A DNA stretch of 60,551 nt from Hymenobacter montanus (GCF_014699115.1 NZ_JACXAD010000031.1:1-60551); one strand, 5' to 3'. Shown: positions 52,864 to 60,551, numbered from the stretch's first letter. The notes: generated by a model not told the origin, from the letters alone. Program-made: numbers and translations.

Positions 52864-52916
52864 GCAGCCCGCTGGCGCGTCCGCCCCTCGCGGCGCGGCG
52901 CGGGCTGCTTTTCTTT
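52864..52916 (+). terminator. Intercistronic terminator-like hairpin between atpE and atpF
   Basis: GCAGCCCGC (52864-52872) pairs with GCGGGCTGC (52900-52908), with GC-rich inner pairing, and a run TTTTCTTTT follows. It looks like an intrinsic terminator inside the operon. Partial stop or protection of upstream mRNA here would raise subunit c over subunits b, delta, alpha and gamma, matching the excess of c in the enzyme. Confidence 0.6.
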
Positions 52917-52938
52917 TCTCCGCTAACCTACTGAAGAC

Positions 52939-53433
52939 ATGGATTTAATCACCCCCCAACTGGGCCTGCTGTTCTGGCAGACGGTCTTATTTTTACTGCT
53001 TCTCTTCATCCTGACCAAGTTTGCCTGGAAGCCCATCATGGCTGGGCTGCGGGAGCGGGAGGACAGCATCGAGAGCGCCCTGCGCATGGCCGACCAGGCT
53101 AAGCTGGAGATGCAGCAACTGAAGGCCGGCAACGAAAAGCTGCTCGCTGACGCCCGCCAGGAGCGGGACCGCATGATGCAGGAAGCCACCACCATGGCCA
53201 ACCAGCACCGCGAGGCCGAAAAGGCCCGCGCTACGGAAGAAGCCAACCGCATCATCCTGCAAGCCCGCGAAGCCATCCAACAAGAGAAAAACGCGGCGCT
53301 GGCTGAGGTGAAAAACACCGCCGCTCAGCTCTCGCTCGACATCGCCGAGCGCATCCTGCGCCGCGAGCTGGCCGACCCCGCCGCCCAAACGCAGCTGGTG
53401 GACTCGTATTTGAAAGACGTTAAGCTCAACTAA
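52939..53433 (+). CDS. atpF: F0 ATP synthase subunit b
   Basis: The 164-residue protein has one N-terminal membrane helix (about 10-28, LLFWQTVLFLLLLF) and a long charged coiled helix to about 150, the peripheral stalk shape. It links the a subunit to delta and alpha. Start and length are normal. The gap to atpH holds an unusual inverted repeat. Confidence 0.93.
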   Translation: MDLITPQLGLLFWQTVLFLLLLFILTKFAWKPIMAGLREREDSIESALRMADQAKLEMQQLKAGNEKLLADARQERDRMMQEATTMANQHREAEKARATEEANRIILQAREAIQQEKNAALAEVKNTAAQLSLDIAERILRRELADPAAQTQLVDSYLKDVKLN

Positions 53434-53434
53434 C

Positions 53435-53525
53435 TAGTTGTTCGTTGTTAGTGGTCAGTTGTTAGCTCGTGCAAGCGGCTACAGCCAACCGGCCTGACTA
53501 CTAACAACCGACAACTAACAACTAA
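53435..53525. repeat. Intercistronic inverted repeat, GTTGTTAG-word type
   Basis: The atpF-atpH gap is filled by GTTGTTAGT-type words on the left (53435-53465) and their reverse complements on the right (about 53494-53525). About 24 outer bases pair with three mismatches. The centre is GC-rich. The word occurs more than once in each arm, so several registers can pair. Confidence 0.7.
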
Positions 53526-53532
53526 AAACCAT

Positions 53533-54093
53533 ATGGCTGACCAACGAGTAGCGGCCCGCTACGCCAAGTCGCTCCTCGACTTGGGCCAAGAAATGGGCAC
53601 GCTGGAAAGCGTGAAGGAGGACATGGACTTGCTCAGCAAGACCATGGCCGAAAGCCGCGAGCTGCGGCTGTTGCTGCGCAACCCGATTGTGAAGCACGAT
53701 AAAAAGCTGGCCATCCTGAATGCCATTTTCAAAGGCAAGGTGTCGGACATGACCATGCGCTTCTTTACCATCCTCACGAGTAAAAACCGGGAGGCGGCGC
53801 TGGAAAGCATGGGCACTGAGTTCCAGGTGCAGTACAACGCGATGCAGGGCATTCAGATGGCCGAAGTTACTTCGGCCACGCCGCTGACTCCCGCCTCGCG
53901 GGCCGAGATGGAAAAGCTCGTCAAGCAGCAAACCGGCCTGACCCACGTCAAGCTCACCGAAAAAGTGAACCCTGACCTCATCGGGGGCTTCGTGCTGCGG
54001 GTGGGCGACCAGCAGATTGATGACTCCGTGCGCACCAGCCTTCGGAAGATGCGCATCTCTTTGCAAGACTCTACTTATCAACAAAAAATGTGA
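53533..54093 (+). CDS. atpH: F1 ATP synthase subunit delta
   Basis: The 186-residue protein begins MADQRVAARYAKSLLDLGQE, the helical delta (OSCP) N-terminal domain, and ends in the beta-rich NPDLIGGFVLRVGDQQIDDS motif region. It connects the peripheral stalk to the top of the alpha/beta hexamer. Length is typical. Repeat elements fill both flanking gaps. Confidence 0.93.
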   Translation: MADQRVAARYAKSLLDLGQEMGTLESVKEDMDLLSKTMAESRELRLLLRNPIVKHDKKLAILNAIFKGKVSDMTMRFFTILTSKNREAALESMGTEFQVQYNAMQGIQMAEVTSATPLTPASRAEMEKLVKQQTGLTHVKLTEKVNPDLIGGFVLRVGDQQIDDSVRTSLRKMRISLQDSTYQQKM

Positions 54094-54099
54094 TGATTT

Positions 54100-54238
54100 T
54101 CGGTGATGAGGCAATGGGATGACGAGGTAATGAGGCTATTGGGCGAGGTCGGCCTTCCGTGCCCGCCCGCGGCCAACAACCCCTGCACTCCGCTACTTAC
54201 TACCCTCATCACGCCATCACCTCATCTCTTCATCACCT
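54100..54238. repeat. Intercistronic inverted repeat, GATGAGG-word type
   Basis: In the atpH-atpA gap the left side (about 54110-54144) reiterates GGTGATGAGG, GGGATGACGAGG and GTAATGAGG; the right side (54203-54238) has CCCTCATCACG, CCATCACCTCATC and TTCATCACC, the reverse complement with some slips. The centre is GC-rich. The same design as the other operon gaps, with a third word. Confidence 0.65.
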
Positions 54239-54244
54239 AAAACC

Positions 54245-55825
54245 ATGGCAGAAGTACGTCCGGACGAAGTCTCCGCAATCCTGCGGCAGCAACTGTCCAA
54301 TTTCAAGTCCGAAGCCGAACTGGAAGAAGTCGGCACCGTGCTGCAAGTCGGCGACGGCGTGGCCCGCATCTACGGCTTGAGCAAAGCCCAGGCGGGCGAG
54401 CTGATTGAGTTTGAGACCGGCCTGCAAGGGCTCGTGCTCAACCTCGAAGAAGACAACGTAGGGGCCGTACTTCTCGGCGACTACTCGGGCATTCAGGAAG
54501 GCGCTACCGTGCGCCGCACCAACAAAATTGCCTCCATTAAAGTCGGCGAAGGCATTGTGGGCCGCGTGGTAAACACGCTCGGCCAGCCCATCGATGGCCG
54601 GGGCCCGATTACCGGGGAGCTGTACGAAATGCCGCTGGAGCGCAAGGCCCCCGGGGTTATTTTCCGGCAGCCGGTAACGGAGCCCATGCAGACCGGGATC
54701 AAGTCGATTGACGCGATGATTCCGATTGGCCGGGGCCAGCGCGAGCTGATTATTGGTGACCGCCAGACCGGGAAGTCGGCCGTGGCCATCGATACTATCC
54801 TCAACCAGCGGGAGTTCTACGACCGCGGCGAGCCGGTATTCTGCATTTACGTCGCCATCGGCCAGAAGGCTTCGACTATCGCCCAGGTAGTGAACGCGCT
54901 GACCAAGGGTGGGGCCATGGACTACACCGTAGTGGTGGCCGCTCCGGCCGCCGACCCCGCGCCGCTGCAATTCTACGCGCCCTTCACGGGGGCGGCTATC
55001 GGGGAGTTCTTCCGCGACACGGGCCGCCCGGCCCTGGTAGTGTACGACGACTTGTCGAAGCAGGCTGTTGCGTACCGCGAGGTATCGTTGCTGCTCCGCC
55101 GCCCGCCCGGCCGCGAGGCTTACCCCGGCGACGTGTTTTACCTGCACAGCCGCTTGCTGGAGCGGGCCGCCAAAATCAACGCTTCCGACGAAATCGCCCG
55201 GAACATGAACGACCTGCCCGACAGCATCAAGCACTTGGTGAGAGGGGGCGGCTCGCTTACTGCCTTGCCCTTGATCGAGACCCAGGCTGGTGACGTATCG
55301 GCCTACATCCCGACCAACGTAATCTCCATCACCGACGGCCAGATCTTCCTGGAAACGAACTTGTTCAACTCCGGCGTGCGGCCCGCTATCAACGTAGGTA
55401 TCTCGGTGAGTCGCGTGGGTGGTAACGCCCAGATCAAGTCGATGAAGAAAGTGGCTGGTACGCTGAAGCTGGACCAGGCTCAGTTCCGCGAGCTGGAAGC
55501 GTTTGCCAAGTTCGGCTCCGACCTCGATGCCTCGACCAAGCTGACCATTGAGCGCGGCCGTCGCAACCTGGAGATCTTGAAGCAGCCCCAGTTCTCGCCC
55601 GTGAAGGTGGAAGACCAAGTGGCCATCATCTACGCCGCGACCAACGGCCTGCTCGACTCCGTGCCGGTGAACCGCGTGCGGGAGTTTGAGAAGGAGTTTG
55701 GCCAAGTGATGAACTCGCGTTATCCGGACGTGCTGAAGGCCCTGAAGGCCGGCAAGCTGGAGGATACCGCCACCAAAGCCATTCGTGAGGTAGCGAAGGA
55801 TGTGGCGGCGAACTACGCTTCGTAG
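54245..55825 (+). CDS. atpA: F1 ATP synthase subunit alpha
   Basis: The 526-residue protein has Walker A GDRQTGKS (171-178), IGRGQRELIIGD, the DDLSKQAVAYREVSLLLRRPPGREAYPGD region split across the nucleotide-binding fold, and the normal C-terminal helical domain. Alpha carries the non-catalytic nucleotide sites of the F1 hexamer. The catalytic beta subunit gene (atpD) is not in the window. Full length and intact. Confidence 0.96.
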   Translation: MAEVRPDEVSAILRQQLSNFKSEAELEEVGTVLQVGDGVARIYGLSKAQAGELIEFETGLQGLVLNLEEDNVGAVLLGDYSGIQEGATVRRTNKIASIKVGEGIVGRVVNTLGQPIDGRGPITGELYEMPLERKAPGVIFRQPVTEPMQTGIKSIDAMIPIGRGQRELIIGDRQTGKSAVAIDTILNQREFYDRGEPVFCIYVAIGQKASTIAQVVNALTKGGAMDYTVVVAAPAADPAPLQFYAPFTGAAIGEFFRDTGRPALVVYDDLSKQAVAYREVSLLLRRPPGREAYPGDVFYLHSRLLERAAKINASDEIARNMNDLPDSIKHLVRGGGSLTALPLIETQAGDVSAYIPTNVISITDGQIFLETNLFNSGVRPAINVGISVSRVGGNAQIKSMKKVAGTLKLDQAQFRELEAFAKFGSDLDASTKLTIERGRRNLEILKQPQFSPVKVEDQVAIIYAATNGLLDSVPVNRVREFEKEFGQVMNSRYPDVLKALKAGKLEDTATKAIREVAKDVAANYAS

Positions 55826-55828
55826 GCA

Positions 55829-56000
55829 GTTAAAAATTAAAAATGAAGAATTAAAAATGGTTGATGCCGCAGGAGGCGGGCAGGCTTTAATTCCTCATTT
55901 TTAGATAATTAAAAATTAAGAATTAAAAATGAAGAATTGCTGGTGCCGTGGAGGACCAACAGCTCTTGATTTTTAATTCTTAATTCTTAATTTTTAATTC
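55829..56000. repeat. Two tandem AT-rich inverted repeats, AAAAATTAA-word type
   Basis: The atpA-atpG gap holds two units. Unit 1: left 55829-55858, right about 55886-55903. Unit 2: left 55907-55938, right 55968-56000, with a 20-bp outer stem. The words (GAATTAAAAAT, AATTAAGAATTAA) are those of the elements at 109 and 21881. The two GC-rich centres are alike (TGATGCCGCAGGAGG and TGGTGCCGTGGAGG). The second arm ends 6 bp before the atpG ATG. Confidence 0.75.
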
Positions 56001-56006
56001 AACAAT

Positions 56007-56891
56007 ATGGCAAGCTTAAAAGAAGTCCGCAGCCGCATTCAGTCGGTGACGAGTACCCAGCAGATTACCAAAGCCATGAAAATGGTGGCGGCGGCCAAGC
56101 TGCGCCGTGCCCAGGACAACATTATCCGGATGCGGCCCTACGCCCAGCGCCTGAACACCATTTTGGCGAACCTGACGCGCACGGCCGACACCGACATCGT
56201 GAGCGATTACGGGGTGGCCCGAGAGGTGCGCCGGGTGTTGGTCATTGCCGTCACGTCGGACCGCGGCTTGGCGGGAGCGTTCAACTCGAACGTATTTAAG
56301 GGGGTAAATGCCGCTATTGCGGAGCGTTACGCGAACTTGCCGGCGGCTAGCATCTCGTTTCTGGCCATTGGCAAGAAGGCGCACGACTACTACGGGCGGC
56401 GCGGCAACCTGGTGGGCAACTTCACCCACGTCTTTGCCAAGCTGTCGTTCGAAACAGTGCGCGAAGCGGCGGAGGTCGCCATGGAGGGCTTCCGTAATGG
56501 CACCTACGACGAGGTCGTGATGGTGTACAACGAGTTCCGCAACGTGGCCACCCAGATTATCCGCACCGAGCAACTGTTGCCGCTGGTGCCTGCGGCGGCG
56601 CCCGTATCAGCAACGCCCACAGCGAACGTAGACTATCTGTTTGAGCCGAACAAGGAGGAAATCGTGCAGACGCTGATTCCGCAGTCCATCAAGATTCAGC
56701 TCTACAAAGCGGTGCTGGAAAGCAATGCTTCGGAGCACGGCGCTCGCATGACGGCCATGGACAAAGCCACCGACAACGCCGGTGAATTGCTCAAAGCCCT
56801 CAAGCTGACCTATAACCGGACGCGTCAGGCAGCCATCACGACCGAGATTCTCGAGATTGTGGGTGGTGCCGAAGCGCTGGCCGCTGGCTAA
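56007..56891 (+). CDS. atpG: F1 ATP synthase subunit gamma
   Basis: The 294-residue protein starts MASLKEVRSRIQSVTSTQQI and ends with the NRTRQAAITTEILEIVGGAEAL helix, the two ends forming the central rotor shaft, with a Rossmann-like domain between (VIAVTSDRGLAGAFNSN). It couples c-ring rotation to catalysis in alpha/beta. Last gene of the operon; a strong terminator follows. Confidence 0.95.
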   Translation: MASLKEVRSRIQSVTSTQQITKAMKMVAAAKLRRAQDNIIRMRPYAQRLNTILANLTRTADTDIVSDYGVAREVRRVLVIAVTSDRGLAGAFNSNVFKGVNAAIAERYANLPAASISFLAIGKKAHDYYGRRGNLVGNFTHVFAKLSFETVREAAEVAMEGFRNGTYDEVVMVYNEFRNVATQIIRTEQLLPLVPAAAPVSATPTANVDYLFEPNKEEIVQTLIPQSIKIQLYKAVLESNASEHGARMTAMDKATDNAGELLKALKLTYNRTRQAAITTEILEIVGGAEALAAG

Positions 56892-56915
56892 GCAAGTAAG
56901 CGTAAGTACTGAGAG

Positions 56916-56945
56916 AGCCCGTCTCCGCAGGAGGCGGGCTTTTTT
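56916..56945 (+). terminator. Intrinsic terminator of the ATP synthase operon
   Basis: AGCCCGTCTCC and GGAGGCGGGCT form a stem with loop GCA and one G-T position, followed by six T. It lies 25 bp after atpG. Confidence 0.9.
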
Positions 56946-57266
56946 GTGCATTGTACACGATGGAGAGTAGGGGCAAGGGTAAACACCCTATGCGTGAGGG
57001 GTTCGTCGTGCAGGAGGGCCATTCGGGCGGGAAACGGATTCTGTGGAACAAGGGGGCATGCGGGCCTGGTACACGCGCAATGGTACTCCCGCTCAGCTGA
57101 GGTCGCTACTACTTACTGTATGTATTCCCTTATTTAGCTTGGCTACGTTAATGCATAGGGCACCAACTGGCACTGCCGCTGCCCTGTTTTCTGTTGTTAG
57201 TTGGGCTCGTGCTCAGGCTCTTAATGAGTAGTCAGGCGTTTGGAAGGGAGTTTTTAGTGAGAGACA
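56946..57266. other. Intergenic stretch after the ATP synthase operon
   Basis: About 320 bp with small frames of no coding character. GTTGTTAG occurs once near 57195 but without an inverted partner. No promoter, tRNA or repeat is evident. Confidence 0.4.
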
Positions 57267-57830
57267 CTAGTCCCGCACGTCGATGCAGTAGGCTTTGGTG
57301 CTGTCAAGTCCGGCATAAATGGTTTGTCCGTTACCGTTAGCTTTTAAGTATTCGAAAACTAAAACGGTGTCACCCAAAGCTTCGGGTTTAAACCAATTTG
57401 CATCAGTAAAAGGCCCTTGCGTATTCCAGCCTTGGGTCGCTGCCTTTTTAGAAGTGAAGTGGTGGAGCGATAGAATTCGTTGGAGCTCTTCCGGACATGT
57501 TTCAAACTCCAGCCAGATTGCGTAATCAATGATGGGTACATCCTGATCTTGCTGGTTGATAACCTTTACACAGTCGTGCTGCGGGTCGCCAAATAAAGCC
57601 GAGTAGATTTCTTGTCCCGTCCTGGGCTTTAGAACGTCCGATATTTTGCAGTATGATTTGCTCGCAAACGTATAGCCCGTCCAGACCGCCGAACAAGCGA
57701 ATAGAAAGAGCGCGAACCCTGAAAATATAATAGCTCGTTTACTTTGCTTTATCAGCCCAGCAATTAGTAAGGCAAGAAAAGCTGCAAATAAAAAGCCTGA
57801 GACAAGTGTCCATACAATAATTGCTTTCAT
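57267..57830 (-). CDS. Hypothetical membrane-anchored protein
   Basis: The 187-residue protein has two N-terminal membrane helices (about 3-25 and 34-52) and a soluble C-terminal domain of about 130 residues with three cysteines and the segment LHHFTSKKAATQGWNTQGPF. No family is recognised. It may be exported to the periplasmic face. Moderately AT-rich; start at the ATG that gives the complete first helix. Confidence 0.65.
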   Translation of the reverse strand: MKAIIVWTLVSGFLFAAFLALLIAGLIKQSKRAIIFSGFALFLFACSAVWTGYTFASKSYCKISDVLKPRTGQEIYSALFGDPQHDCVKVINQQDQDVPIIDYAIWLEFETCPEELQRILSLHHFTSKKAATQGWNTQGPFTDANWFKPEALGDTVLVFEYLKANGNGQTIYAGLDSTKAYCIDVRD

Positions 57831-57945
57831 AACAATTTGCGAGGGCGGATGAGTTGGAGTGCTTTAGTTTGGATGGAGTGCAAAACCTGATAGGAGCACA
57901 CATGTTCAGCTTTGTCCGTCAGTTCGCCATAAAATAAAAATTATA

Positions 57946-58431
57946 TTATGCGCGTATTTGTCTGATCATTGGTATGTTTATGTTTCCTGTCGTGTATATC
58001 TCTACAAGATTCTTAACTCTGTTGAGCCTAAAAAGAAGAAGCCAAGAATACTTTTTGTCAACGACGCAAAACTCTTGCTCATTTTGCCCGGACGATAAAT
58101 ATAACAGTTCTCTTAATGGCTCATATTTGCAGTCATACACGTGAAAGCCAGATCCCATTGGCAGATTTATTAGTAATAGCCAGAAGTTCTGGTCGCTGCC
58201 TAGGAGAGGTAGCTCATCTTTGTAAAGCTCATTCATGGTGCAGGTCTTAAGGAGTTTACCTTGTTTTAATAGTGTTGACCTATTCGCTGCACTGGTAAAG
58301 TTCTGCCAGGTAGATCCAAACAGCTTTACAATTATTTTTTCGATTATTTTACCGCCGCTTCTGAAAGGGTCTTTAAAATCAAGGTCTGAAAACCGCCTTT
58401 TTATGAGCTCAACCTTTTCATTCCAGTACAT
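57946..58431 (-). CDS. Hypothetical protein, AT-rich
   Basis: The 161-residue soluble protein has no recognised domain. It has a charged first third (RSGGKIIEKIIVKLFG) and a beta-rich end with VVDKKYSWLLLFRLNRVKN and VEIYTTGNI. The DKKYSW pattern near the C-terminus is reminiscent of small immunity-type proteins, but that is only an impression. AT-rich codon use sets it apart from the core genes. Confidence 0.55.
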   Translation of the reverse strand: MYWNEKVELIKRRFSDLDFKDPFRSGGKIIEKIIVKLFGSTWQNFTSAANRSTLLKQGKLLKTCTMNELYKDELPLLGSDQNFWLLLINLPMGSGFHVYDCKYEPLRELLYLSSGQNEQEFCVVDKKYSWLLLFRLNRVKNLVEIYTTGNINIPMIRQIRA

Positions 58432-58589
58432 CTCGTTTCAGTTTTGTCAAGTCAATAAAATACAAATGTGGCTATGTTGGGCAGTCCGCGCGCGAGGTTT
58501 TGCGTATTGATAGTGCTGGGAAAATATTTTTCAAGATTGAAGACTATGCTTCAGTGCCATTATCACCAAACTACTGCTGTTGCCCGATT

Positions 58590-59318
58590 CTAATCTGTTG
58601 TCGAAGCTATTATCCCGATGTGCCATTTTTTTGTTGGGTTATAGACCGTCCAAAAATAACTCCCCCACCATTCATTCCCTGGGTCAAAAATAATTGAACA
58701 GTTTGTGTCCCACGAGTATATTGTGATTTCATTTAAATCGTCAAAAAAGTAGTCTAAAAACCCCAGTACGTATTCTCCTCGTTTTCGAATTTCTTTTCCA
58801 AGGGATAAATCGTGTGGAGGCTCCATTAGTGCATAAATAAAATATCCCGCTTCATCTGGATATAAATTACAAAAATCCTGTATAATTTTATTAATGTCTA
58901 CTTTATTCTCTAAGGATTCAATTTGGTCATAGTAGAAATATGAATTAAATGTTTCATTTCCTAGCTGACCCCTGATAGTTGGCTTATTATTTTGTAAGTC
59001 ATAATGAGGCCCCAAAAAATGTTGAAGGGTTATTTTTTGGCCGCTCGTATCTAACTTGTTATAATTTGTCATTGCAAATGGAAGAGAGTCGTGCTGGCTT
59101 TTACCTGCTATTTTATTGCAATGAAAATTCCATTCATAATTTTCTTTCTCTAATGTTTGTCTTGCTGTTACTAAGTGAGCGGTGTACTCATCAGGTACTT
59201 GCCCTAAATAATTTTCTTTAATCTCGAAAACGGATACTCTCAATGCTCCGCCTATCTTATGATGCTCATCAATCTTATTAGATAACTCTTCGCTATCTAC
59301 TTTAATAATGTTCACCAT
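58590..59318 (-). CDS. Hypothetical protein, AT-rich
   Basis: The 242-residue soluble protein is rich in acidic and aromatic residues and shows no family I can name. Segments include QHFLGPHYDLQNN, ALMEPPHDLSLGKEIRKRG and IYSWDTNCSIIFDPGNEWW, and it ends NPTKKWHIGIIASTTD. No signal peptide or membrane segment. Strongly AT-rich, like the gene 158 bp downstream. It may belong to a toxin/immunity or phage-derived region, but nothing proves it. Confidence 0.6.
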   Translation of the reverse strand: MVNIIKVDSEELSNKIDEHHKIGGALRVSVFEIKENYLGQVPDEYTAHLVTARQTLEKENYEWNFHCNKIAGKSQHDSLPFAMTNYNKLDTSGQKITLQHFLGPHYDLQNNKPTIRGQLGNETFNSYFYYDQIESLENKVDINKIIQDFCNLYPDEAGYFIYALMEPPHDLSLGKEIRKRGEYVLGFLDYFFDDLNEITIYSWDTNCSIIFDPGNEWWGSYFWTVYNPTKKWHIGIIASTTD

Positions 59319-59680
59319 TTTCTGTTTTCTGTAAAGGTGGCTAGGTGACTAAATCCGGTAGCGTAAAGAACGCTTAGTGAACGTCACCCCACCAAGAAGG
59401 TAGGATGATGCTACTAGCGTTTTAGAGGCCGCCTACAACAAGCGGTGAGCTGCTGAAAGTATTTAAGATAATGAAAATCAAATAAATATCCTGCGACGAG
59501 CAGTGGTGCCTCTCAACATTTGGTCTGGCCTCGAAACCAGCCGGTGGCAGCAGCAGGTTTGACGGGGCCGGGAGCCGGAGCACAGCAGCTAGCCTGATAC
59601 ATAACTGTACCATAGCAATAGCGATGGAGAGCCGTCCGCTTTAGAAAGCAAAGTCCGGTGGTAGTCGGCCGAGCTCCTGT
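59319..59680. other. Intergenic stretch without recognisable gene
   Basis: About 360 bp; a 63-codon minus-strand frame at 59422-59613 has no coding character. No terminator with a clear T-run and no repeat is seen. Confidence 0.4.
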
Positions 59681-60394
59681 CTACAGATGCATGTACTGCC
59701 GTTGGGCGCGCTGCTTATCGGGCTTCGGCGCCTGGGCTTGCAGCTCCCGAAGCGCTAGCAGCCGTTCGGGGGTGAGGCCGGTAAAGTCCTTGATGATGGC
59801 CAGCGGGGCCTGAAACGCCTTGGCGGGCAACCCCGACGCCACGGCTACCACACGCATGCCGGCTTTGTAGGCAGCCTGCTCGCCGAGCACGGCGTCTTCG
59901 AACACGATGCAGTCTTCGGGCTCGGCCCCCAGCTTGTGGGCTACTACGGCGAAAGTGTCGGCATGGGGCTTGCCGCGGTCTACATCGGCCTTGCCAACGA
60001 CCACGTCGAAGTAGCGGCGTAGGTCGAGGTGGTCGATGATGTAGCCGATGGTTTCGGGCGGGGAGCCGGTGCCGAGGCCAATCTTGAAGCCGGCCGCGCG
60101 GGCCGCCCGCAGGAAGGCCGTGAGGCCGGGTGTCTCGCGGCGCTTGTTCCAGTACAGGGTGCGGTAGAGGAATTCGCGCTGGGAGGCGTACTCCTTCAGC
60201 TGTTTTTCGGGTACGGGGTGGCGGAACACCGTTTTGAGAATGTTCGTGGCGGGCATGCCATTCAGGCGCCTGAGCAGCTGGCGGGCGTTAGTGGTCAGGC
60301 CCAGGTCGCGGAACAACAGCTGGAAGGCGCGGGCCTGAACGGGCGTATTGTCGATCAGTACGCCGTCCATGTCGAAGATGAGAGCTGGTTTCAT
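59681..60394 (-). CDS. HAD-superfamily phosphatase/phosphoglucomutase-like
   Basis: From the ATG at 60394 the protein is 237 residues: motif I FDMDGVLIDNTP, cap domain of the beta-phosphoglucomutase type, motif II GLGTGSPP, a Lys in VGKADVDRGKPHAD and motif IV-like VFEDAVLGEQAAYKAGM. The D-x-D nucleophile pair is intact. It is a cytoplasmic sugar-phosphate phosphatase or mutase; the substrate cannot be told. A TTG two codons upstream is also in frame. Confidence 0.9.
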   Translation of the reverse strand: MKPALIFDMDGVLIDNTPVQARAFQLLFRDLGLTTNARQLLRRLNGMPATNILKTVFRHPVPEKQLKEYASQREFLYRTLYWNKRRETPGLTAFLRAARAAGFKIGLGTGSPPETIGYIIDHLDLRRYFDVVVGKADVDRGKPHADTFAVVAHKLGAEPEDCIVFEDAVLGEQAAYKAGMRVVAVASGLPAKAFQAPLAIIKDFTGLTPERLLALRELQAQAPKPDKQRAQRQYMHL

Positions 60395-60476
60395 GTTCAA
60401 TTACTGCGGAAAGGGAGAAGCGGTGAGCGAGCAGCAGGGTAGGGGGTGGTGGCACGAATGGCCCCCGGTGTTCGAG

Positions 60477-60551
60477 CTAGGTTGTACGGACAATTAACGA
60501 AGCCATAACAGGGCTGAGACGAAATGCACCATTCCCAAGAAGCTGGTGGCC
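60477..60551 (+). mobile_element. Right contig end: partial insertion-sequence end
   Basis: Exact inverted copy of 2-76, starting CTAGGTTGTACGGACAATTA. An ATG at 60524 begins MHHSQEAGG and runs off the contig, as at the left end. The element's interior lies outside the window. Confidence 0.6.

Noticed and set aside
57043..57231. 62-codon plus-strand frame after the ATP synthase terminator
   Set aside because: No coding character and no homologue that I recognise.
1..60551. The window as a composite transposon between two inverted IS copies
   Set aside because: The content is mainly core genes (ATP synthase, gldKLMN, hemD, uvrC, lipB); an assembly break at a repeated IS is simpler.
1..60551. 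CRISPR array, tRNA or rRNA genes
   Set aside because: No evenly spaced repeat series and no cloverleaf-like or rRNA-like sequence was found by reading; a covariance-model scan would be decisive.

Overview
The window looks like a chromosomal contig from a GC-rich member of the Bacteroidota, most likely the Hymenobacter branch of the Cytophagales. The evidence is a complete gldKLMN type IX secretion/gliding core with a PorP/SprF gene and a SprE/PorW-type lipoprotein, an F-type ATP synthase operon without atpD/atpC, Bacteroidota families such as DUF4271, few recognisable Shine-Dalgarno sites, and several promoters matching the Bacteroidota -7 box TAnnTTTG. No rRNA, tRNA or CRISPR array was seen. 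The two ends are inverted copies of the same 75-bp sequence, which looks like the end of an insertion sequence, so the contig probably stops where the assembly met a repeated IS.

Layout: 0.4-6.6 kb is a tripartite ABC efflux operon (adaptor, TolC, ATPase, two FtsX/MacB-type permeases), followed by a GIN-domain exported protein (6.8-7.5 kb), a sigma-54 NtrC-type regulator with its histidine kinase (7.7-10.5 kb) and an ammonium transporter (10.6-11.9 kb). A dyad and a sigma-54-like promoter lie in front of the efflux operon. From 12.5 to 16.2 kb, on the minus strand, are a small unknown gene, an RsmI-family methyltransferase, DoxX, a flavodoxin-family gene broken by two in-frame stops, an NTF2-like gene and a Crp/Fnr regulator. 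From 16.7 to 20.1 kb is an AT-rich island with an excisionase-like HTH gene and a two-gene HamA/HamB (Hachiman-type) anti-phage system, followed by eroded coding remnants.

From 20.9 to 35.8 kb lie ordinary metabolic and envelope genes: an alpha/beta hydrolase, an NmrA-type protein divergent from a HxlR regulator, a porin, a KAS III enzyme, an ArfB-like release factor, MgtE, a cyanophycinase-like peptidase, a MORN-like lipoprotein, YraN, LipB, a WecA/MraY-family transferase and DUF4271. HemD follows at 35.9 kb. From 36.9 to 42.7 kb is porP and gldKLMN, then on the minus strand uvrC, a class A penicillin-binding protein and a SprE/PorW-like TPR lipoprotein. From 50.7 to 56.9 kb is the ATP synthase operon (atpZ, an AtpI-like gene, atpB, E, F, H, A, G). 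The last 4 kb holds three unrecognised genes and a HAD phosphatase.

The most unusual structure is a set of intergenic inverted repeats whose arms are made of short reiterated words around a GC-rich centre. Three consecutive gaps of the ATP synthase operon carry such elements, each made of a different word; another lies between the two permease genes, and two more (1 and 22 kb regions) share the AAAAATTAA-type word and part of their flanks. The Hachiman island, the two-stop flavodoxin pseudogene and the sigma-54 control region are the next most notable observations.
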